From JBBSVE01 sp038233815 (lineage in GTDB: Bacteria; Pseudomonadota; Alphaproteobacteria; Rhodobacterales; Rhodobacteraceae): 20,634 nt of DNA. Shown here one piece after another: positions 1-7,372 of the stretch. Made by a program: the position numbers and the translations under genes. Position 1 is the stretch's first letter, and the number at the start of each line of letters is the position of its first letter. Under the pieces are notes generated by a model. That model was not told where the DNA came from, did not search any database, and saw nothing but the letters and a program-made list of their open reading frames with translations. The stretch is taken from contig JBBSVE010000046.1 of NCBI GenBank assembly GCA_038233815.1, positions 1 to 20,634 of the forward strand, written 5' to 3'.

Positions 1-227
1 ATGACATGAAAAGCTGGCAGACCTTCTTCGATCTGAGCGAGAAGATCGGCCTCACGAAGACCCGCATCGTGGCCGAGGACGTCTGCACCAATCAGTTCAT
101 CGAAACCGCGAACGATTTCGACCATGACAAGGTGAAGGCGGATGCCGATGCAGCGGAGCTGAGCGCCGATATGAAGGCGGTCGATGTGGACGATCTGCGC
201 AAGACCCTGTTCGCGCAGGCAATCTGA
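1..227 (+). CDS. C-terminal fragment, possible ABC transporter substrate-binding protein
   Basis: This is the 3' end of a gene that enters from the left edge of the window; the frame is open from base 3 to the TGA at 225-227. The ATG at 6 has no ribosome binding site in view and is probably an internal Met. About 74 residues are visible, acidic and helical in look, with the stretch TNQFIETANDFDHDKV near the middle. That pattern reminds me of the C-terminal end of NMT1/THI5-type (NitT/TauT-like) periplasmic binding proteins, but the match is from memory and weak. The gene lies 82 bases upstream of the oxidoreductase gene on the same strand, so it could be the end of an upstream transporter gene in the same cluster. 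No catalytic motif is visible. Confidence 0.4.
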   Translation, partial: DMKSWQTFFDLSEKIGLTKTRIVAEDVCTNQFIETANDFDHDKVKADADAAELSADMKAVDVDDLRKTLFAQAI

Positions 228-309
228 CCGCTTTCACACCATTGTGTCCGGCACCCCTCACGGTTCCAGACACTTTCGCAACGCAGGCCCGATCAAAGGA
301 GCAGGCCCG

Positions 310-1389
310 ATGACCGCAAAGGTTCGCATTCTCGTGGTGGGGCTGGGAAACATGGGCGCGTCCCATGCCAGCGCCTATCACCGCAACGACGGGTTCGAGA
401 TCGTGGGCCTGATGAGCCGCTCGATCAAAAGCCGCGATATCCCCGAAACGCTGCGGGACTATCCTCTTTTCGACGATTTCGGTACTGCCCTGCGGGAGGC
501 CAGGCCCGACGCGGTATCCATCAATTCGTGGCCGAACAGTCATGCCGACTATGCCGTGCGCGCCTTCGCGGCGGGGTGCCATGTGTTCATGGAAAAGCCG
601 ATCGCCACCACGATCGAGGATGCGCAACGCGTTGTGGCAGCAGCGAGGGCGGCAGACCGGAAGCTGGTCCTCGGCTATATCCTGCGGGTCCATCCAAGCT
701 GGGTGACGTTCATCGAGAAGGGCCGGGAGCTTGGCAAGCCTCTGGTGATGCGGATGAACCTCAACCAGCAAAGCTCCGGTGCGGCATGGTCGTGGCACAA
801 GAACCTGATCGACAGTCTTATCCCAATCGTCGATTGCGGCGTGCATTACGTCGATGTGATGTGCCAGTTGACGCGTGCAAAGCCGGTTCGCGTCCACGGT
901 ATCGGCGCGCGGCTCTGGGCGGAGGCGGAAAAGCAGAATTACGGCCATCTGCATGTTACCTTCGATGACGGATCGGTCGGTTGGTATGAAGCCGGATGGG
1001 GCCCGATGATGAGCGAGGAGGCGTTCTTCGTGAAAGACGTCGTCGGGCCGAAGGGGGCAGTCAGCATCACCGCCCGGCAGGGTGCGCGCGACGGCGTCGA
1101 TCTGTCAGACAGCGCCGATATCGACAAGCACACCAAGACCGACGCGATCCGCATCCACTACGCCGCCGTCGGCCCGGACCGGGAGTTCCTGAAGCCCGAC
1201 GAAATCCTGTCGATGGAGGACGAACCCGACCATCAGGAGCTTTGCGACCGCGAGCAGGCCTTGTTTCTGCGCGCGATCCGCGCCGATCTGGACCTGACAG
1301 AATCGATAGATGCGGCGGTCAATTCGCTCCGCATCGTGCTCGCCGCCGAACAGAGCATCAGGGAGGAGCGGGCGATCACGCTCGACTGA
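310..1389 (+). CDS. Gfo/Idh/MocA-family NAD(P)-dependent oxidoreductase
   Basis: A cytosolic dehydrogenase of 359 residues, the usual size for this family, which oxidises or reduces sugars, inositols and related polyols with NAD(P). The N-terminal Rossmann fold shows GLGNMG at residues 11-16, and the family motif EKP is at residues 95-97 (HVFMEKP); its lysine is normally catalytic. The C-terminal alpha/beta substrate domain follows, with a DCGVHYVD stretch that would carry the usual catalytic His. I chose the ATG at 310 because AAAGGAG lies just upstream (296-302) and because the Rossmann strand begins at residue 5; the reading frame is open further upstream but the added residues look non-coding. 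The amidase gene starts 4 bases after its stop, so the two are probably co-transcribed. The substrate is unknown. Confidence 0.88.
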   Translation: MTAKVRILVVGLGNMGASHASAYHRNDGFEIVGLMSRSIKSRDIPETLRDYPLFDDFGTALREARPDAVSINSWPNSHADYAVRAFAAGCHVFMEKPIATTIEDAQRVVAAARAADRKLVLGYILRVHPSWVTFIEKGRELGKPLVMRMNLNQQSSGAAWSWHKNLIDSLIPIVDCGVHYVDVMCQLTRAKPVRVHGIGARLWAEAEKQNYGHLHVTFDDGSVGWYEAGWGPMMSEEAFFVKDVVGPKGAVSITARQGARDGVDLSDSADIDKHTKTDAIRIHYAAVGPDREFLKPDEILSMEDEPDHQELCDREQALFLRAIRADLDLTESIDAAVNSLRIVLAAEQSIREERAITLD

Positions 1390-1393
1390 CAGC

Positions 1394-2821
1394 ATGAATG
1401 ACATTCGCAATTTCTACACCTCCTCCGACGCCACGGACATCGCCGCCGCTGTCGGTAAAGGCGACGTGACCGCTACCGAGATGGCCGAAACCGCCATCGC
1501 GATCTGCGAGGAGCTGAACCCCAAGCTGAACGCGGTGGTTCACAAGACCTATGACATGACGCGCCAAGCGGCTGCGCAGACGGCCAAAGGTTCCGACGCG
1601 CCCTTTGCCGGGGTGCCGTTTTTGCTGAAGGAACTGGCCTCGTCGTGGAAAGGCGCACCGGTGACGAATTCGTCGCGCTTCCTGCGCGACATGGTGGCGC
1701 CCGAAGACAGCGGGGCGGCTGCGCGTCTGCGCAAGGCGGGCCTCATGCTTTTGGGTAAATCGAACGCTCCGGAAAACGGTTGGTCCATCGCGACGGAGCC
1801 GGTGCTTTACGGCGCGACGGTCAATCCATGGGATGCCGCCATCACACCCGGCGGCTCGTCCGGCGGTTCGGCGGCTGCGGTCGCCGCTGGCATCGTTCCC
1901 GTGGCGGAGGCGAGCGACGGCGCGGGCTCGATCCGCATTCCCGCCTCCTGCTGCGGGGTCGTCGGCTTGAAGCCCTCGCGGGGGCGGGTCAGCCTCTGGC
2001 CGCTGGCGGATTACTGGGCGGGCAGCGCGTATTTCCTGTGCGTCAGCCGCACCGTCCGCGATACCGCGCGATACCTTGACGTGCTGTCCGGCGCCACGCC
2101 GGGGGAACCCTATACGCCGCCCCGGATCGACAGCAGCTACGTCGACGCGCTGCGCGACCCTGTGAAACCCCTACGGATCGGGCTGGTCACCACCGGACCG
2201 CATGGTGTCGATGCCGATGTTGTGGCCGCTCTCAATGCCACCGGCCGCGCCTTGGAAACGCTTGGCCACAGGGTCGAGCCGTTCGCGATGAGCCTGGATT
2301 TCGACGCGCTCTGGCGCACCTATACCGACATGACCTGTGTCGAGACGGCGGCCTTTTATGACTTTATGGGCGGGCCGGTGGGCCGGCCCGTTACCGAGGC
2401 CGATGTGGAGCCGATCACCTGGGCCATCATCGAACGCGGCCATGCGACACCCGCCACCGCCCATGCGGGCCGGATCGAAAGCCTGCGCCAGGCCGGGCGC
2501 GCCATTGTCATGGACCTTGATGCTTTCGATATCGTCGTGACGCCAACTCTGACGCAAAAGCCGCGCCCGCCGGGGTTCTATGACATGTCGATGACCGATC
2601 TCGATGCCTACAACGCGCTTTGGGCCGATGCGTCCTTTGCCTTTCCGTTCAATATCTCGGGCTTGCCTGCGATGTCGGTGCCAACAGGTCACGCAGGACC
2701 GGTGCCGATCGGCGTGCAGCTTGTCGGGCGCTACGGCGCCGAGGATGTCGTCCTGTGCGTTGCAGCGCAGCTGGAGGAAGCCTTGCCATGGCGCGACCGT
2801 CGGCCGAAGATCCGGGCATGA
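1394..2821 (+). CDS. amidase (amidase signature family)
   Basis: A 475-residue hydrolase of the amidase signature family, which splits amide bonds with a Ser-cisSer-Lys triad. All three residues can be placed: Lys79 (FLLKELAS), Ser155 in the glycine/serine loop TPGGSSGGSAA (151-161), and nucleophile Ser179 in DGAGSIRIPA (175-184). Their spacing fits known members such as FAAH. The rest of the signature (CCGVVGLKPSRG) follows directly. The sequence has DGAGS where most members have DxGGS, a small change next to the nucleophile. The start at 1394 lies 4 bases after the oxidoreductase stop, and the stop overlaps the next start (ATGA, 2818-2821). The substrate is not predictable; family members act on many carboxamides, carbamates and Glu-tRNA. 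With only one amidotransferase-like gene here, GatA is unlikely. Confidence 0.9.
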   Translation: MNDIRNFYTSSDATDIAAAVGKGDVTATEMAETAIAICEELNPKLNAVVHKTYDMTRQAAAQTAKGSDAPFAGVPFLLKELASSWKGAPVTNSSRFLRDMVAPEDSGAAARLRKAGLMLLGKSNAPENGWSIATEPVLYGATVNPWDAAITPGGSSGGSAAAVAAGIVPVAEASDGAGSIRIPASCCGVVGLKPSRGRVSLWPLADYWAGSAYFLCVSRTVRDTARYLDVLSGATPGEPYTPPRIDSSYVDALRDPVKPLRIGLVTTGPHGVDADVVAALNATGRALETLGHRVEPFAMSLDFDALWRTYTDMTCVETAAFYDFMGGPVGRPVTEADVEPITWAIIERGHATPATAHAGRIESLRQAGRAIVMDLDAFDIVVTPTLTQKPRPPGFYDMSMTDLDAYNALWADASFAFPFNISGLPAMSVPTGHAGPVPIGVQLVGRYGAEDVVLCVAAQLEEALPWRDRRPKIRA

Positions 2822-3957
2822 ATGGAAATCTCATCCTGCGGGGCGGGCGCGTGATCGACCCCGCAAGCGGTCGCGACTCTGTGGGCGATGTCTGCATCAC
2901 GGATGGCGTCGTCGCGGACAGGCCCACACCCGGCGCGCGGGAGATCGACGCGGTGGGGAGCATCGTGACACCGGGTCTGATCGACCTGCACACCCATGTC
3001 TACTGGGGCGGAACCTCGCTCGGCGTCGATCCCGGCCTCTATGCCGCGAAGGCCGCGACGCCGACCGTGGTCGATGCGGGCAGCGCCGGCCCCGGCAATT
3101 ACGCGGGCTTTGCCGCCCATGTCATCGCCCCGGCCTTTCCCCGCGTGCTCGCCTATCTCCATGTGAGCTTTGCCGGCATCTACGCCTTTTCGTCGCGCGT
3201 CATGGTGGGCGAAAGCCACGACATGCGCCTGATGGCTTCGCGCGAAGCGGTGGAGGTCGCGCGCGCGCATCCAGATACAGTCGTGGGCATCAAGGTCCGC
3301 CTTGGAGCCAATGCCAGTGGCAATTCCCGCGCGGCACCGCTCGATATCGCACTGGAGGTGGCGGACGAGACGGGATTGCCGCTGATGGTTCATATCGACG
3401 AGCCGCCGCCCACTTACGGGTCCGTTGTTGCCCGGCTTCGCAAAGGCGATATCCTGACCCATTGCTTCCGCCCATTCCCGAACGCGCCGATGGACGGCAA
3501 GGGCCGCGTGCGCCCCGAGGTCGTGGAGGCGCGGGCGCGGGGGGTTCTGTTCGATATCGGTCACGGCATGGGTTCCTTCTCATGGCGGTCCGCGCGGGCG
3601 ATGCTGGATGGCGGGTTTCTCCCCGATGTGATTTCGTCGGACGTCCATTCGCTTTGCATCGATGGACCGGCCCACGATCTGCCGCATGTGATGACGAAGT
3701 TCCTCGCACTCGGTCTGCCCCTCGCCGATGTCGTGGCCATGGCGACCACCGCCCCCGCCCGGGCGCTGATCCGCCCCGATCTGGGCCACCTCGGGATCGG
3801 GGCGCCGGGCGATGTCAGCTTGCTGCGGCTGCTTCCGGGCGCTGTCGCCCTCGCGGATGTGGAGGGCGCGGTCGTGACTCATGACGAGACACTCGCGCCC
3901 CTCGGCTACGCTCGCGCGGGCGTCTGGCAGGACAGCCCTGGCCACAAAGCGCAATGA
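2818..3957 (+). CDS. metal-dependent amidohydrolase/deacetylase, COG3964 type
   Basis: A 379-residue member of the amidohydrolase superfamily, often mis-annotated as dihydroorotase. Binuclear metal ligands are all visible: His58 and His60 (DLHTH), Lys159 (IKVR, expected to be carbamylated), His192 (MVHIDEP), His215 (ILTHCF) and Asp275 (SSDVHS). The stretch VDAGSAGPGNYAGF (85-98) is typical of the COG3964 deacetylase group, some of whose members hydrolyse N-acetyl or O-acetyl compounds such as acetyl-(R)-mandelate; the substrate here is unknown. The start at 2818 overlaps the amidase stop as ATGA and begins right at the beta-sandwich domain. An in-frame ATG at 2788 has a better Shine-Dalgarno (GGAGGAA, 2772-2778) and would add ten residues, so the true start is undecided. 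Its stop overlaps the next gene in the same ATGA way. Confidence 0.85.
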   Translation: MNGNLILRGGRVIDPASGRDSVGDVCITDGVVADRPTPGAREIDAVGSIVTPGLIDLHTHVYWGGTSLGVDPGLYAAKAATPTVVDAGSAGPGNYAGFAAHVIAPAFPRVLAYLHVSFAGIYAFSSRVMVGESHDMRLMASREAVEVARAHPDTVVGIKVRLGANASGNSRAAPLDIALEVADETGLPLMVHIDEPPPTYGSVVARLRKGDILTHCFRPFPNAPMDGKGRVRPEVVEARARGVLFDIGHGMGSFSWRSARAMLDGGFLPDVISSDVHSLCIDGPAHDLPHVMTKFLALGLPLADVVAMATTAPARALIRPDLGHLGIGAPGDVSLLRLLPGAVALADVEGAVVTHDETLAPLGYARAGVWQDSPGHKAQ

Positions 3958-5117
3958 ATTCGATCTGGGCCTATCCGTGGGACCTGCAAGACGATCCCGG
4001 CGGCGTTGCGGCCATTGCGGCGACCGGTGCCGACGCCATCAGCCTTGCCACATCCTACCATGCGGGGCGGTTCCTGCAGCCCGGCAATCCCCGACGCCGG
4101 GTGGTCTTTCCCGAGGATGGGACGGTCTATTACCGGCCCGATCCCGCCCTGTGGACCGACGCGGAGATCGTGCCGCAGATGGCCCGGATCGTCGCAGCGG
4201 AAGGCGACTGGCTCGACCGGATCGCGCGTGGGCGTGAGGCGGGAGGTCCTGCGCTGTCGTGCTGGACGGTCTGTCTGCACAACCTTCGTCTCGGCATGGC
4301 TCATCCTGCCCATGCCTTGCGCAACGCCTTTGGCGACCCGGCGCCCTACGGTCTCTGCCCGTCCAGCCCCGCCGCGCAGGACTATGTGGCCGGGATGGTG
4401 GCCGAGATCACGCACCGTTACCGGCCCGAGCGGATGGAACTGGAGAGCCCGTCCTTCATGGGGTTTGACCACGGGTTCCATCACGAGAAGGACGGGATGG
4501 GACTTCTGGCGGAGGATCGCTTCCTGCTCGGCCTGTGCTTTTGCAGGCATTGCGTCGATGCGTCGACGGGCGCCGGTGTGGATGCCGACGCCGCCCGTCA
4601 CGCCGTCACCGGGCTGCTCGCTGCGGCGTTCGCGCGCGAACTGCCCGAAGCCCGATTCCCTGCTTTCGCCGGGGCCGGACTTTCCGCCTTCGACGGCATT
4701 CCCGCCCTCGCCGATTTCCTGCGTTGGCGAAGCACGCCCGTGACTGCATTGGTCGCGCGCTGCCGCGAGGCCGCGCATCCCGATACTCAGGTCCTGCTGA
4801 TCGACGCCGAGGCGAGCTGGTGGGACGGCGTCGACCGGCGTGCGGCTGCTGCTGCCTGCGACGGTCTTCTTTACTGTGCCTATGACACGCCGGCGGATCG
4901 CTTGGGTGCGGAGCTCGCCACCGCCCGCGACGCTCTGGACACCGGTGCCACCCTCGTCGCTGGCCTGTCCCTGTTCCATCCTATGGTTGCCAATGGCTGC
5001 GATCTGAAAGCGCGGGCGGATGCCGCGTTCACGGTGGCGGACGGCCTGAACTTCTACAATTTCGGCCTCGTTCCGGCGGCACGGCTGAACTGGGTGCGCC
5101 GTGCGCTGGGGCGTTGA
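3954..5117 (+). CDS. protein of unknown function, possible TIM-barrel/glycosidase-like
   Basis: A 387-residue protein I do not recognise with certainty. It has no signal peptide and no membrane segment, so it should be cytosolic. Visible features are an N-terminal segment that reads like the first strand and helix of a TIM barrel (IWAYPWDL, then GADAISLATSYH), several Trp and Tyr residues, a conserved-looking MELESPSFMGFDHGFHH segment (161-177) rich in His and acidic residues, and a Cys motif CFCRHC at 195-200. CxC..C motifs after a similar strand are known in several uncharacterised glycosyl-hydrolase-like families, which is the basis for the tentative fold. The start overlaps the amidohydrolase stop (ATGA), so translation is coupled and it probably acts on the same compound. 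It is the last gene before a 146-base gap. Confidence 0.75.
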   Translation: MNSIWAYPWDLQDDPGGVAAIAATGADAISLATSYHAGRFLQPGNPRRRVVFPEDGTVYYRPDPALWTDAEIVPQMARIVAAEGDWLDRIARGREAGGPALSCWTVCLHNLRLGMAHPAHALRNAFGDPAPYGLCPSSPAAQDYVAGMVAEITHRYRPERMELESPSFMGFDHGFHHEKDGMGLLAEDRFLLGLCFCRHCVDASTGAGVDADAARHAVTGLLAAAFARELPEARFPAFAGAGLSAFDGIPALADFLRWRSTPVTALVARCREAAHPDTQVLLIDAEASWWDGVDRRAAAAACDGLLYCAYDTPADRLGAELATARDALDTGATLVAGLSLFHPMVANGCDLKARADAAFTVADGLNFYNFGLVPAARLNWVRRALGR

Positions 5118-5263
5118 TGGATCGATAAGGCGGGACGCGCACAGGACGGTCGTATCGGTCGATGGCGGTTGACACCTTGTCCGATTTGTCTTGCACTACG
5201 CCGGTTCGCGCGGAAGAAAAATCAAATGAACCAAGGTCAACGCGATAAACCGGGAGGCTACAC
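5118..5263 (+). promoter_or_regulatory. intergenic region with possible promoter for the ABC importer
   Basis: The 146-base gap separates the hydrolase genes from the importer genes. TTGACA at 5169-5174 is a perfect -35 box; the best -10 at 17-18 bases (TGCACT/GCACTA near 5192-5198) is poor. The importer gene has a clear Shine-Dalgarno, GGGAGG, at 5252-5257. The importer may therefore have its own promoter, but read-through from upstream cannot be excluded. No terminator hairpin with a T-run was seen. Confidence 0.35.
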
Positions 5264-6247
5264 ATGACGATCCTTTGGAGAGCACTGACGATGACCGCGG
5301 CCCTGGGGCTGAGTGCCGGGGGGGCGATGGCCGACGGGTCGGTGACTGTCTATACGGCGGTCCCGCAGAACTTCATCGACGCGCTGGTGCCGCTGTTCGA
5401 GAAGGAGACCGGCACAAAGGTTGATATCATCAAGGCCGGTTCGGGTGAGCTGTTGAACCGCCTGACCGCCGAGGCCGCCAGCCCGAAGGCAGATGTGCTG
5501 TGGAGCGTCGACGGGACCGTCGTCGATTTCAACCCGGCGATTTTCGAGGCTTATACCGCCAAAGGTGCCGACAAGCTGGCAAAGGGGATGAAGCAGAGCG
5601 ATCTGTGGACACCCTTCACCGCCGTCATGATGGTCACGATCGTCAACGAGGGCAAACTGGACGGCAAGCCGGTCCCTGAAAGCTGGAAGGCGTTGGCCGA
5701 TCCGCAATACAAGGGGCTGATCTCGTCGGCCAAGGCGAACTCCTCCGGCTCCGCTTATATTCAACTCGCGGCTGTTCTTCAGGCTTTTGGCAGCGAGGAT
5801 ACAGGCTGGGATGTCTACAAGGGGATGCTGTCGAATTTCGTCCTTTCGGACAGTTCCGGCGCCGTGCCACGCTTTGTCAACGACGGTGAACTCCCCATCG
5901 GTCTGACGCTCGAGGATGCGGCACTGCGCTACGTCCAGGGCGGCGGACCGGTCAAGATCGTCTATCCGTCCGAAGGCACCGCCATCGCACCCGACGCCAT
6001 GGCGCTGGTGAAGGGCGCGCCGGACACGGACAATGGCAAAGCCTTCATCGACTTCATGCTATCCGAGGAAGGCCAGAAGATCGTCGCCGAACAGGGCCGT
6101 CGCCCCGTCCGGTCTGATGTCGCCTCGAACCCGGCACTGAAGCCGCTGGCCGAAGTAAAATCGCTCGACTACGACGCCAAATGGGCCGCTGACAACCGCG
6201 AAAAGATTGTGGCGAAGTGGCAGGACATGCTGCTCGACGTGCAGTGA
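5264..6247 (+). CDS. ABC transporter periplasmic substrate-binding protein, FbpA/AfuA-like
   Basis: A 327-residue periplasmic binding protein of the iron(III)/AfuA/PhnS-like group. A Sec signal peptide is clear: hydrophobic residues 8-20 and a likely cut after AMA (21-23). The mature protein starts DGSVTVYTAVPQNF, typical of this group, and includes LLNRLTAEAASPKADVLW and the closing-domain segment VYPSEGTAIAPDAMALVKGAP. I do not see the paired Tyr motif that binds Fe3+ in true FbpA proteins. The relatives of this shape that lack it bind organic or phosphorylated ligands (2-aminoethylphosphonate, sugar phosphates), so an organic ligand seems more likely; this is inference. The start is supported by GGGAGG 7 bases upstream. 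It is followed by its ATPase and permease genes. Confidence 0.85.
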   Translation: MTILWRALTMTAALGLSAGGAMADGSVTVYTAVPQNFIDALVPLFEKETGTKVDIIKAGSGELLNRLTAEAASPKADVLWSVDGTVVDFNPAIFEAYTAKGADKLAKGMKQSDLWTPFTAVMMVTIVNEGKLDGKPVPESWKALADPQYKGLISSAKANSSGSAYIQLAAVLQAFGSEDTGWDVYKGMLSNFVLSDSSGAVPRFVNDGELPIGLTLEDAALRYVQGGGPVKIVYPSEGTAIAPDAMALVKGAPDTDNGKAFIDFMLSEEGQKIVAEQGRRPVRSDVASNPALKPLAEVKSLDYDAKWAADNREKIVAKWQDMLLDVQ

Positions 6248-6310
6248 GACTTCCCGCCGGGCGTGTTCGTCGCGTCCGGCACCACTTTCGTTAATAGATC
6301 GGTTCAACGC

Positions 6311-7372
6311 ATGGCCTCGGTGGAAATCTCCGGGCTCCGCAAGCTTTACGGCGATGTGGTGGCCCTGTCCGACATCAATGTGTCGATCCCGTCGGGCGCG
6401 TTCTACACGCTTCTGGGTCCGTCGGGTTGCGGCAAGACCACGCTGCTGCGCACAATCGCGGGCTTCCACCTGCAGGATGCGGGCACCATCGAGGTTGACG
6501 GCATCCCGATCGAAACCCTTCCCGCCTATCGCCGCGACGTCGGCATGGTGTTTCAGGATTACGCGATCTTTCCGCATCTGAGCGTCAGGGACAATGTCGC
6601 CTTCGGTCTGAAACAGCGCAAGGTCAAAGGTTCCGAGATCGCCCGTCGCGTGGCGGATGTGCTGGAGGTGGTGCAGCTAGGCGCTTTCGCGAACCGGATG
6701 CCGCACGAACTCTCTGGTGGCCAGCAGCAGCGCGTAGGCCTCGCCCGCGCCATCGTGATCGAGCCGAAGGTTCTGCTGATGGACGAGCCTTTGTCGAACC
6801 TCGACGCCAAGCTGCGCGTCGATCTGCGTGCCGAGCTGCGCCGCATCCAGCGCGATCTGGGCATCACGACGATCTATGTCACCCACGATCAGGAAGAGGC
6901 GCTGGCAATGTCGGACATCGTCTGCGTGATGTTCGGCGGCGTGATCCAGCAGGCGGCGACGCCTTTGGATATCTATATGAACCCGGCGAACCGGTTCGTT
7001 GCGGCTTTTGTCGGCGCAAACAATTTCCTCGGCCTCGAAGGTGCGCGTCTGGTCTCGGGCGGCGCTTCGGTCCCGGCACCCGCCACCGCCACCGCCTGCG
7101 CCGTCCGGCCAGAGGTGCTGCGGGCAGCCGCAGGGTCCGTGCCGCCCGCGGACGGCGAAATCGCCGTCGCCGCCAAACTGCGCGAGGTCAGCTTCATCGG
7201 CCGCGAGATGGAAGTGTTCGGTACCACCGACGCGGGCGAGCCTCTGAAAGCCGTAGCCCGCCCCGATCCGGCCATCGTTGCCCTGCGCGAAGGCAGTCCG
7301 GTCACGTTCACCGCCCCCCGCGCCGATCTGCTGTATTTCGCCGAGGGAGAGACGGGAGCGCGGGTGACATGA
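6311..7372 (+). CDS. ABC transporter ATP-binding protein with TOBE-like C-terminal part
   Basis: A 353-residue ATPase that powers the importer from the cytosolic face of the membrane. Motifs in order: Walker A GPSGCGKT (36-43), Q-loop Gln82 (VFQDYAIFPHL), signature LSGGQQQR (134-141), Walker B VLLMDEP (154-160), D-loop SNLD and H-loop His192 (THDQEEA). After residue 230 comes a regulatory, TOBE-like domain, as in the FbpC/PotA/UgpC group. I chose the ATG at 6311 because the ABC domain begins directly after it; no good Shine-Dalgarno is visible, and an in-frame GTG at 6263 would add 16 residues without family support. It is 63 bases after the binding-protein stop, and its own stop overlaps the permease start (ATGA, 7369-7372). 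Confidence 0.92.
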   Translation: MASVEISGLRKLYGDVVALSDINVSIPSGAFYTLLGPSGCGKTTLLRTIAGFHLQDAGTIEVDGIPIETLPAYRRDVGMVFQDYAIFPHLSVRDNVAFGLKQRKVKGSEIARRVADVLEVVQLGAFANRMPHELSGGQQQRVGLARAIVIEPKVLLMDEPLSNLDAKLRVDLRAELRRIQRDLGITTIYVTHDQEEALAMSDIVCVMFGGVIQQAATPLDIYMNPANRFVAAFVGANNFLGLEGARLVSGGASVPAPATATACAVRPEVLRAAAGSVPPADGEIAVAAKLREVSFIGREMEVFGTTDAGEPLKAVARPDPAIVALREGSPVTFTAPRADLLYFAEGETGARVT

